From: SBBG01 sp033717875
Lineage (GTDB): Bacteria > Pseudomonadota > Gammaproteobacteria > Ga0077554 > Ga007554
Reading direction: 5' to 3'
Length of the DNA: 64,000 nucleotides
Assembly (NCBI GenBank): GCA_033717875.1
Contig: JADDKJ010000006.1
Location: 34,619-98,618, forward strand
The position numbers were made by a program, and so were the translations under genes. The notes under the pieces were generated by a model. The model saw only the letters and a list, made by a program, of their open reading frames with translations. It was not told the origin of the DNA and ran no database searches. This document shows, in pieces, positions 32,589 to 40,325 of the stretch; positions within the stretch are counted from its first letter, which is position 1, and each line of letters starts with the position of its first letter.

Positions 32589-33602
32589 GTGGCCGCATAC
32601 AGTAGTCAATCCAACAGTCTCAACCCCATGGCGGTGATGGAAATCAGCTCCGCCTATTGGCATTCCAGTGTTCTGCATGTCGCCAACAGTCTCGACGTCT
32701 TTACCCGGCTCGCCGACGCGCCCGCCACGGCGGAAGATCTGGCGCAAAAATGTGGTGCGGATGCCCGCGGCATGGAGATGATTCTAGTCGGGTGTGTCGG
32801 ATTGGGTTTGCTGAATAAGGAGAGTGGTCGCTACAGCAACACGCCGCTGGCGGACACCTTTCTCGTCAAGGGCCGTCCCCGTTACCAGGGTGGCATCGTT
32901 TCGATGTTCGAATCCTGGGTGTCAGCCTGGTCGAAGTTGAAGGATGCCGTGGTGAGCGGCAAGCCGGTGGTGGTCAAGCAGCACGATCATGGCGAGGAGG
33001 CTACGCGCACCTATATCATGGGCATGCTGTACCGCGGCATTCCGCAGGCCGAATTGCTGGCGAGCGAGGTGCCGCTCGCAGGCCGTAAAAAGCTGCTCGA
33101 TGTCGGCGGTGGTCCCGGCATATTTTCCATCATCTTTTGCCAGAAGAATTCTGGTCTGAGCGCGGATGTGCTGGACCTTCCCCAGACCTTGCGCGTGACC
33201 CGCGAGATCATCGCCAATTACGGTGCCACGGCACAGGTGGCTACGCGCGAGGGGAGTTATCTCGAAGACGAGTTTGGCGCGGGTTATGACGCCGTGCTGT
33301 TGTCGTCGATGATCAGCCAGGAAGGGCCGGAAGTCATCAAGTCGATCCTGCGCAAGTCGTTCGATGCCATGAACCCGGGTGGATTGCTCATGGTGCAGGA
33401 GCAGTTCCTCAATACCGAAAAAACCGGCCCGTTGTTGCCGGTGCTGATTGGTCTGAACCAGTTGGTGCATACGCCGGGGGGGAGAGCCTATTCGGCCAAG
33501 GAAGTAGCGGACTGGGCGCAGGAAATCGGCTTCCGCGATTTGAGTTTCAGGCCGTTGCCGGAACCAAGCCCGTTTACGCTGATCACAGGAATTAAGCCCT
33601 AA
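32589..33602 (+). CDS. SAM-dependent O-methyltransferase (family 2 type)
   Basis: This 337-residue protein has an N-terminal winged-helix dimerisation domain (YWHSSVLHVANSLDVFTRLAD, DLAQKCGADARGMEMIL) and a C-terminal Rossmann domain with the SAM motif LLDVGGGPGIFSI. Relatives methylate hydroxyl groups on polyketides, carotenoids or quinone-like compounds. The start is GTG at 32589 with GAGAGGA 7 bp upstream. It is 18 bp from the LolA-like gene, so it probably belongs to the export operon. This suggests that the exported compound is methylated; the substrate is unknown. Confidence 0.85.
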   Translation: MAAYSSQSNSLNPMAVMEISSAYWHSSVLHVANSLDVFTRLADAPATAEDLAQKCGADARGMEMILVGCVGLGLLNKESGRYSNTPLADTFLVKGRPRYQGGIVSMFESWVSAWSKLKDAVVSGKPVVVKQHDHGEEATRTYIMGMLYRGIPQAELLASEVPLAGRKKLLDVGGGPGIFSIIFCQKNSGLSADVLDLPQTLRVTREIIANYGATAQVATREGSYLEDEFGAGYDAVLLSSMISQEGPEVIKSILRKSFDAMNPGGLLMVQEQFLNTEKTGPLLPVLIGLNQLVHTPGGRAYSAKEVADWAQEIGFRDLSFRPLPEPSPFTLITGIKP

Positions 33603-33620
33603 CGAATAAGGAGAAGGTCT

Positions 33621-34466
33621 ATGCGCTTTGTCTCTGCAGGGGTAAAGCTGCCTGTTGTTTCCTTGCTGTGTGGTCTGATATTCGTCCTTCCCGCCGCCGC
33701 CGCGAGCGCGGCGGATGCCGCGGCGGGTGTGACCGGCGAAGAGGTGGTCAAAAATTGCGACTTCAAGAATCCCGGCGACGACCAGCGTTCGCGGCTGACC
33801 ATCGTACTCAAGGACAGCTCGGGCAGCGAGCGGAAAAATGTCTATCTCAGGTTGTGGAAGGATTATAAGGGTGCGAGCGGGATTTTCGACAAGATGATCC
33901 TGTTCACCGAGTATCCGCCCGATGCCCAGGGGGCGGCTTTCATGCGCTGGGCGTTCACGCGCGAGGCGGACAAGAATGCCGATCAGTGGATTTATCTACC
34001 GGCGCTGCGCAAAATCCGCCGTGTCTCGATCCGCGATCCGGGCGACAGCTTTCTGGGTTCGGATTTGACCTACGCGGACATCAGTGGTCGGGCGCTCGAT
34101 GAGGACGAGCACAAGCTGGTGCGGATCGATTCAGTCGCCAATAATGAATTTTACGTGGTGGAGAGCACGCCCAGGGAAAAGAACCCGCTGTACAGCAAGC
34201 GCATCTCCTGGTTTCAGAAAGCGCCAAGCTGGGAAGGTTGTGTCAAGGCGCGGGTCGATTACTTCGATAAGCGTGGCGAGCTGCTGAAAAGGCAAAATCT
34301 GACCTGGCAGAAGGCGGGACCTGCCTGGGTGTGGAACAGGGTGACGGTGCAGAACGTGCAGACGCTGCACGCCTCGCTCTTCGAGGTTTCCAATGTCGAA
34401 ATCAATGTCGGCTTGAAGGACGACCTGTTTAGCGAGAGGACGTTGCAGCAGGGATATAACAGGTAG
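33621..34466 (+). CDS. LolA-like periplasmic protein (outer membrane lipoprotein-sorting family)
   Basis: The 281-residue protein has a signal peptide (cleavage near ASAADA) and the LolA-like PF17131-type fold signature: ILFTEYPPDAQGAAFMRW, DQWIYLPALRKIRRVS, FYVVESTPREK, ARVDYFDKRGELLKRQ. It is a paralogue of the gene at 46473, which shares the motifs PPDA-G, W-YLP-LR and VESTP. Such proteins are usually encoded beside MMPL exporters and are thought to carry a lipid-like ligand across the periplasm. It is followed by a terminator. Confidence 0.85.
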   Translation: MRFVSAGVKLPVVSLLCGLIFVLPAAAASAADAAAGVTGEEVVKNCDFKNPGDDQRSRLTIVLKDSSGSERKNVYLRLWKDYKGASGIFDKMILFTEYPPDAQGAAFMRWAFTREADKNADQWIYLPALRKIRRVSIRDPGDSFLGSDLTYADISGRALDEDEHKLVRIDSVANNEFYVVESTPREKNPLYSKRISWFQKAPSWEGCVKARVDYFDKRGELLKRQNLTWQKAGPAWVWNRVTVQNVQTLHASLFEVSNVEINVGLKDDLFSERTLQQGYNR

Positions 34467-34485
34467 CGCTGGTTTCGTCTTACAT

Positions 34486-34521
34486 AAAGCCCTCTGGGTA
34501 TGGATCCGGGGGGCTTTTTTT
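34486..34521 (+). terminator. Rho-independent terminator after the LolA-like gene
   Basis: The stem AAAGCCC (34486-34492) with GGGCTTT (34511-34517), plus inner pairing, is followed by a T-tract. It may attenuate transcription between the O-methyltransferase/LolA pair and the downstream transporter genes. Confidence 0.8.
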
Positions 34522-34578
34522 ATGCCGGTTGACGAGTGTATAACAAACGTATAACATTTGTCCGCAGTTGTCATTTGC

Positions 34579-34760
34579 TAGGGTCTGTTGACATGCACGG
34601 AGCGTGACGAGGGTGAGCGGGAAACGGAAGATTCAAGGGGCACGGACCGGAGGGTGACGAAGGCGTACTTGAAGTACGTTGAGGAGCCCGGAGGGAGTAC
34701 ACCTTGAAGATTCCGTTTCCCGCTCGGCCGTAGTAGCTTCGTGCATGTCAACAGACCCTA
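34579..34760. repeat. 182-bp palindromic element upstream of the RHH/zinc-ribbon gene
   Basis: The terminal inverted repeats are perfect over 21 bp; TAGGGTCTGTTGACATGCAC at 34579 mirrors 34740-34760. Nested inside are GAGCGGGAAACGGAA and its complement, and an exactly central hairpin CGTAC (34664-34668), loop TTGAA, GTACG (34674-34678). It has no coding capacity. With the terminator it fills the 314-bp gap after the LolA-like gene. Confidence 0.92.
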
Positions 34761-34780
34761 CTTTTCCGGGGGTAAACATA

Positions 34781-35182
34781 ATGCGTCACAAACCGATACA
34801 TCAAGCACAAGCGGTACGGGAAAAGGCGATTTCGCTGGCCATGCGGCGCAAGGAGGAATATCTGGGCGCCAGGGTTTCCAAGGAATTGAGGGAAAAAGTC
34901 ATTCTGCGGGCGAAGGAGCTTGGCATCCCCGTTTCGATATTGCTCCGCAATGTTCTGGAAGAGGTCTTTGGCGCCCAGGGAGGAGGCGTGGCTGATTCGC
35001 AGCGAGTCCAGGGCGGGAAGTTTTCCTCGGTGCTGGGCTGGGAGCAAATTCGCTTGAACAGGCAGGTGGACTGCCATGGTTGCGGCAAACGGCTGGCTCC
35101 GGGTGTATCGGCCGTGCTGGGGTTGACGCAGCCAGCCGAGGGATATGTGATTTTGTGTGATCAGTGCAAGGACCTGGTTTGA
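34781..35182 (+). CDS. Ribbon-helix-helix-like protein with C-terminal zinc ribbon
   Basis: This 133-residue protein has a basic N-terminus and a likely ribbon-helix-helix segment (YLGARVSKELREKVILRAKELG, then VSILLRNVLEEVF, about 28-65). The C-terminal zinc ribbon has ligands in CHGCGK and CDQCKD. ATG 34781 has GGGGG eight bases upstream; in-frame codons further up lie inside the repeat element. Its stop overlaps the TTG start of the barrel gene, so it is tied to the transporter operon. It may be the operon's regulator. No characterised homologue is recognised. Confidence 0.75.
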   Translation: MRHKPIHQAQAVREKAISLAMRRKEEYLGARVSKELREKVILRAKELGIPVSILLRNVLEEVFGAQGGGVADSQRVQGGKFSSVLGWEQIRLNRQVDCHGCGKRLAPGVSAVLGLTQPAEGYVILCDQCKDLV

Positions 35183-36699
35183 AAAACAAAACAAAGAAAG
35201 TATTGCTTTGCGTGGTCGCATGCCTCTGGCTGGCCGCCGGCGGTGGCGTTCGCGTTGCTCATGCCGATGAGCCGAAGGGTGACGCGGGAGCCGATTTCAC
35301 GGCGCCCCCAAGTGCTGAAGGTGGTGCGAAGGGGCCCTCCTTCTGGTCGAAGCTGCGCCTGACCGGCTACCTGAAGAATGAAACGGCGTTTCGCGTCCGT
35401 GAGCCTCGCTCGATTACCAAGATACGCAATATCGCTTATCTCAACGCGCAGTACCCTTTCAGTTCCACTGTGAAGTTCAATTACACCGGCTGGGCATACT
35501 ATGACCTGGCGTATGACTTGTTCGATTACCGCACCATCGCCGCGCGCTCGGAGCGCAACGCGCAAGAACCCTTGGTGTTCGTGGAGACCCTCGATCGCGA
35601 AAAAGACTCGCCCGTGGCCGCGACGCGCGAGCTCTATTTTGATCTGTTTCTCAAGAATTTCGACGTCCGTGTCGGCAAGCAATATGTCGTATGGGGGGTG
35701 CTGGAGGGGGTGCGCATCACGGATGAGATCAATCCCCTGGATTTCCGGGAGCTGATTCTCCCCGATTTGCTCGATTTCCGCATTCCGCTGTGGACGCTGA
35801 AGATGGATCACTATCGCGGCGACACCGCGTTCCAGTTTCTCTGGATACCCGACATCAAATTTAACAAGCCGGCGCCGCGCGGATCGGAGTGGGAGCTATT
35901 GCAGGAAATCCGCGATGACCAGGGCAATGTGCTCACTAAATATCCCAGGTCGTTCGCCCTCGAAAACTCGGAGATAGGCTTGAAGGCGTCGACCAATGTT
36001 TGGGATACCGAACTCTCGATGAGCTATTTTTATACCTGGGACGATTATCCTGTTATATTTCGCACCATCGACATGAGGCCGTCAACAACGCCTTTGAATC
36101 CGGTGCTTTTTCCCACCTACACGCGAATATCGATGTATGGCGGCACCGCCGTCAAGCAGGTGGGGCCGGTGATCGTGAAGGGCGAGGCGGCTTATGTGAC
36201 AGGGAAGTATTTCGGCCTGAAGAATACTGTGGACCGGAATGGAGATGGTTTTCTGGATAACGAGGGTGAGCTGAAAAGGGATCATATCCGCTGGGGCTTG
36301 GGTCTGGACTTCAATGTGTTGGGCATGGATCTCTCCCCGATCTTTACCCAGTGGGTTATTCTGAATTACGATCCTGAGTTGATCCAGTCGCGTAATGACA
36401 GTTCCTTCAGCATCTTTGGTAGAAAGGAATTCCCAAAGCACTCCGCCACCGCGCAGTTTTTATGGATCTACCTTATCAATCTGAGGGAGTCGCTGCTCAA
36501 GCCGAAAATAACTTATCAGGTGACTGACAAGTTGCAGGTGGGAGTGGGTATGGACATTTTCTGGGGGAAGAGAGGATTCTTCGGCAACCCTGGCGACGGC
36601 GCCTCGTTCCTGGTGGCTGCCTCGCAGCAAAGGCCTCAGTTCTTCGGTAATTTCAACAATAATGACCGTATTTACATGGAGTTTAAATATTCCTTTTGA
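35179..36699 (+). CDS. Outer membrane beta-barrel protein, DUF1302-like
   Basis: This protein of about 506 residues has a signal peptide (KKVLLCVVACLWLAAGG, cut near AHADE). Amphipathic strands with many aromatic residues end in the terminal strand YMEFKYSF, finishing in Phe as outer-membrane barrels do. The segments VRVGKQYVVWGVLEGVRITDEINPLD and RDFR-like DFRELILPDLLDFRIP resemble DUF1302 proteins, which often accompany MMPL exporters. A TTG at 35179 overlaps the previous stop and has AAGGA six bases upstream; GTG 35164 is an alternative. Inferred role: outer-membrane exit or receiver for the MMPL cargo. Confidence 0.78.
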   Translation: MKNKTKKVLLCVVACLWLAAGGGVRVAHADEPKGDAGADFTAPPSAEGGAKGPSFWSKLRLTGYLKNETAFRVREPRSITKIRNIAYLNAQYPFSSTVKFNYTGWAYYDLAYDLFDYRTIAARSERNAQEPLVFVETLDREKDSPVAATRELYFDLFLKNFDVRVGKQYVVWGVLEGVRITDEINPLDFRELILPDLLDFRIPLWTLKMDHYRGDTAFQFLWIPDIKFNKPAPRGSEWELLQEIRDDQGNVLTKYPRSFALENSEIGLKASTNVWDTELSMSYFYTWDDYPVIFRTIDMRPSTTPLNPVLFPTYTRISMYGGTAVKQVGPVIVKGEAAYVTGKYFGLKNTVDRNGDGFLDNEGELKRDHIRWGLGLDFNVLGMDLSPIFTQWVILNYDPELIQSRNDSSFSIFGRKEFPKHSATAQFLWIYLINLRESLLKPKITYQVTDKLQVGVGMDIFWGKRGFFGNPGDGASFLVAASQQRPQFFGNFNNNDRIYMEFKYSF

Positions 36700-36808
36700 C
36701 CGGGTCGCTCTCTATGGAGAGAATTTGCGGGTGCTGGGGGATAGTAATGAGTAAGCTGAGGGGGCCTTCGCGGCTTGTCCTCCTGGTTAGGGATCATATC
36801 ACTCGATT

Positions 36809-39298
36809 ATGCTGACGAAGTTATATTCCGCGGTTACCCGTTTCCCGAAGAGCGTGATCCTCGCCGCCGTCGCGTTGACGATTTTCTTCGCTGCGCAATT
36901 GTCCAATTTGCGCTGGGAGACGGATGCGCGCGTCTATCTGCCCAAGGGGCATCCGGCGATTCTCTATGATGAGAAGGTCGATGAAGTCTTCGGTGTGAAG
37001 GACTCGGTGATCATCGGCATCGTCAATGACAAGGAAGGCATTTTCAATCCGAGGACGCTGGCGCGTATCGCGCGTGTGACCGACAAGATTTCGGCGTTGC
37101 CGGGCGTGATCGCCAGCCGCGACATCGACGTTGCATCGCTATCCACCGCCATCCTTTTTACCGGTACGGAAGCGGAGCTGCGTCCCCGGCGGCTCATGGA
37201 AACCGTTCCAGCTGACAGGGAGGGTGTCGATCGCCTCAAGAAACTGGTCTACGACAATCAGGATCTGTTCGTCGGCAACATTGTGTCGGCAGATGGCACG
37301 GCGGCGATGATCCGGGCCAAGCTCAGGGAGGGGATCGCCAATCGCTATCAAACCTACTGGCAGATCAAGGGCATTCTCGCGCAAGAGCAGGGCGGCGGCG
37401 CATGGGGCGGCCAACAGGGCGGCGATTGGCAGAAGTGGCAAAAAGGCGCCGGTGGTGGACAAGGCGGCCAATGGCCGCAACAGGGAGGATGGCAGCAAAA
37501 TGCCGGCCCCGCCAAGGGGGAGTCCGCCGCGGATAACAATGGCGACACCTTCTATATGGCGGGGCGGCCGGTGATCGAGGTCAGCTCCGGCATGTACGCC
37601 ATGCAGGACATGAAAGTGATGATCCCGATGCTGATTTTCGCCATCATGGTCACCCTGTTTCTTGTTTTCAGGACGTTGCGCGGCGTGATTCTGCCCCTCC
37701 TGGCGATGGCGACCGGCATCATCTGGACGATGGGCTCGATGGCCTTGCTCGATGTGCCGATGTACACCATCTCGACCATGCTGCCGGTGATTCTGGTGGC
37801 GGTGGCGATAGGCAATGCCGTCCATCTGCTGACCAATTATTACGATAATGTTTTCAGCGATCCCTACCGTGATTCGAAGATCATCGTTTCGCAGGTGCTG
37901 GATGAGCTGGGGCCGCCCTTGATCACCACCTCGCTGACGACGGCGATCGGCTTTCTCTCGCTGTGGTTTTCCGAGATGCCGCCGTTCAAGATATTCGGTC
38001 TGTTCACGGTGCTGGGCATTCTCTATTGCTGGCTGCTGTCGGTGACATTCCTGCCCGCGCTGCTGTGCCAGATGAAGCCCAAAGTGGGCGACTATCTGGC
38101 GAAAAAACGCGCCATGCGTGTACACGCCGAACAGGACAGGATGACGCGCACGCTGGTACGCTGGGGTGAGATTGCGCTGGGCAATGGCAAGGCGGTGGCG
38201 CTTGCCGTGGCCGTGCTGGCGGTCTTGAGCGTATATGGCGCGACGCGCCTGTTCGTCGATTCGAGTTGGATGAGCGACTTCAAGAAAGACAGTGAAGTCG
38301 CGGTGGCCAACGACATGCTGAACAAGAAATTCGACGGAACGATCTTCCTGAACGTCGTCGTCGAGGGCAAACAGAAGGATGCGATCAAGTCGCTGGAAGT
38401 GTTGAAGAAGATTGAGGCGCTGCAAAACAGCATCGAGCGCCTGCCCTATGTCGGCGACTCGTTGTCGGTGGTGGATTATCTGAAAAGCATGAACAAGACC
38501 CTTCACGCCGATGCGCCGCAATACAATGTTCTGCCCGCCTCGCAGGCGGAGGTCGCGGAAGATCTGTTCCTGTTTTCCATCTCGGGCCAGCCGGAGCTGC
38601 TGAGCGAGGTTCTGGATTATGACTATCGGCAGGCGAATGTGGTCTTCTTCATCAAGACCGATCACACCGGCGATCTGAAGGTCATCATCGACGGGGTCAA
38701 CGATTTCGTCAGGAAGGAAATGCAGGGGCTGGATGTGAAAGTAAATCTGGCCGGCTCGGCCAACAATTCCTACATCTGGGCCGATTTGCTGATCAAGGGC
38801 CAGGGCCTGGCCATTGTGCTGTCGAAGCTGGGCATCTTCCTGCTGGCGGCGCTGCTGTTCCGTTCCTCCGGACTGGGATTGGTGACGATCATTCCGGTGA
38901 CCCTCTCGACGCTGCTGATTGCAGGCTATGCGGGGTTCGCCGGTATTCCGATCGACGTTTCCACCACCCTCGCCGCCGGTGTGGCCATCGGTGTGGGCGT
39001 GGATTACGCCATTCATTATATTTTCCGCTACCGCCGCGAATTACAAAAATCCGCGGACCATCGCGTTGCCACCTTGGGTACGCTGCGTAGCGTGGGCAAG
39101 ACCATCGTGTTCAATGCGATGATTGTCACGGTGGGCTTCCTGGTGCTGTTCTTCTCCCAGTTCCCGCCGAACCAGAAACTGGGCTATTTCGTCGCCGCCT
39201 ACATGGTGGTGAGCTGCCTGGCGGCACTTATGACCTTGCCGGTCGTTTTTTCCTGGATCAAGCCGCGTCGCGCCGGGGAGACGCAAGGTGTCGCATAG
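36809..39298 (+). CDS. MMPL/RND family exporter with Trp/Gly/Gln-rich periplasmic insert
   Basis: The 829-residue inner-membrane protein has the MMPL plan: helix near 15-33, a periplasmic domain, a bundle of five helices (from about 268), then a repeat of this unit with its first helix near 460 and a final bundle from about 670. It is proton-driven by family analogy and probably moves a lipid or other hydrophobic cargo. Unusual is an insert at about 192-245 (DNA 37382-37544) with short runs such as GGAWGGQQGGDWQKWQK, holding five tryptophans in a Gly/Gln background. A 110-bp gap without gene or terminator precedes it; its stop overlaps the next gene. Confidence 0.88.
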   Translation: MLTKLYSAVTRFPKSVILAAVALTIFFAAQLSNLRWETDARVYLPKGHPAILYDEKVDEVFGVKDSVIIGIVNDKEGIFNPRTLARIARVTDKISALPGVIASRDIDVASLSTAILFTGTEAELRPRRLMETVPADREGVDRLKKLVYDNQDLFVGNIVSADGTAAMIRAKLREGIANRYQTYWQIKGILAQEQGGGAWGGQQGGDWQKWQKGAGGGQGGQWPQQGGWQQNAGPAKGESAADNNGDTFYMAGRPVIEVSSGMYAMQDMKVMIPMLIFAIMVTLFLVFRTLRGVILPLLAMATGIIWTMGSMALLDVPMYTISTMLPVILVAVAIGNAVHLLTNYYDNVFSDPYRDSKIIVSQVLDELGPPLITTSLTTAIGFLSLWFSEMPPFKIFGLFTVLGILYCWLLSVTFLPALLCQMKPKVGDYLAKKRAMRVHAEQDRMTRTLVRWGEIALGNGKAVALAVAVLAVLSVYGATRLFVDSSWMSDFKKDSEVAVANDMLNKKFDGTIFLNVVVEGKQKDAIKSLEVLKKIEALQNSIERLPYVGDSLSVVDYLKSMNKTLHADAPQYNVLPASQAEVAEDLFLFSISGQPELLSEVLDYDYRQANVVFFIKTDHTGDLKVIIDGVNDFVRKEMQGLDVKVNLAGSANNSYIWADLLIKGQGLAIVLSKLGIFLLAALLFRSSGLGLVTIIPVTLSTLLIAGYAGFAGIPIDVSTTLAAGVAIGVGVDYAIHYIFRYRRELQKSADHRVATLGTLRSVGKTIVFNAMIVTVGFLVLFFSQFPPNQKLGYFVAAYMVVSCLAALMTLPVVFSWIKPRRAGETQGVA

Positions 39299-40271
39299 GG
39301 GCGTTTCTTTGTTGATCTTGTTCTGGGCAGGTTTGTCCACGCCCTGGCATGACGCCATTGCCGCAAAACAGGATGACAGTCAGTGGAGTGTTTCGCCCTT
39401 GCTGGGAATACACGCGCCTTCCCTGAAAGCGATGAACGAAGGCATGTTCGTGGCCCCCCTCAAATATAATGCCGAGATTCTCGATGGGGACACCCCCATA
39501 CCGCTGGACGGGCAGCTTTTCAGGAATCCGTTGCCTGCGATCAATTATGCGCCATTGACGGGTATCGAATTTCAATGGCAGATGAATCCAAAGCATGCTT
39601 TTCTGATCGGGGGCTCGACATGGGAAGGCGCTACCGAAGCAACGGTGAGCGGGCAATTTCCCATCCAGGGCGCGATGTCGCCGACCGTCAATGACCGAAG
39701 GGCGAAATTGTCCTACAACGATTTTTTCTTTGGCTGGAAATACAATGCCATCAGCCGCCCGGAGAAATACAACCTTTATTTCAGGATGGCACTGCACGAG
39801 ATTTTCGATATCGATTACCGCGAGGATTGGGTATTCAATTTTCCCCAAGGCCGTCCCGATGAACGCGGACAACCGACCCCGTTTCGCCGGATTTTCATCA
39901 TTCAGTCGCAGGCCACCGGGATGTTGATGTTGCAGCCGGGTTTTGGCGTGGAGATCTTTCTGCGCAAGTGGCTATCTCTTGGGTTCGAATCAAGCTATAC
40001 GTATAGCTTGAAAAAATTCAAGCTGAGGAATTCCAGTGTCAACCGGGATTTTTTGCCGACAGATGGCTTGTTTCTGGAGGTTCCTGTCCGGCCTAATCCC
40101 GCGGAGTTTGAAACGTTCACCAACCCAGACGGCACTGGTGTGCGGCTTCAGATTCCTGACGCGGAAGACGGCAATCTGGAATACCTGGCCGAGGATGGTT
40201 CAAGCTATAAACGGATGCGGCTTTCACTCGATGGTTGGAAGGCTTTGTTCAAAATCAATATCTACTATTAA
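39288..40271 (+). CDS. Exported protein, probable outer-membrane barrel, unknown function
   Basis: This 327-residue protein has a short signal peptide (VSLLILFWAGLSTPWHDAIAA). Alternating hydrophobic strands (FFFGWKYNA, YNLYFRMALHEIF, LSLGFESSYTYSLKKF) and the end WKALFKINIYY suggest a barrel of about 12 strands. The start is a GTG overlapping the MMPL stop by 11 bp, so the two are translationally coupled. I do not recognise the family. Coupling points to a role with the exporter. Confidence 0.72.
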   Translation: MSHRGVSLLILFWAGLSTPWHDAIAAKQDDSQWSVSPLLGIHAPSLKAMNEGMFVAPLKYNAEILDGDTPIPLDGQLFRNPLPAINYAPLTGIEFQWQMNPKHAFLIGGSTWEGATEATVSGQFPIQGAMSPTVNDRRAKLSYNDFFFGWKYNAISRPEKYNLYFRMALHEIFDIDYREDWVFNFPQGRPDERGQPTPFRRIFIIQSQATGMLMLQPGFGVEIFLRKWLSLGFESSYTYSLKKFKLRNSSVNRDFLPTDGLFLEVPVRPNPAEFETFTNPDGTGVRLQIPDAEDGNLEYLAEDGSSYKRMRLSLDGWKALFKINIYY

Positions 40272-40325
40272 AAATACCAATGAAAAATTCGTCCCTGAAT
40301 TTCCCATGGCTTGGATGATCTTTTC

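Noticed and set aside
37139..39016. Minus-strand open frame of 625 codons opposite the MMPL gene
   Set aside because: His/Arg/Gln-rich antisense of a high-GC gene, with no start signal or motif; MMPL coding is clear.
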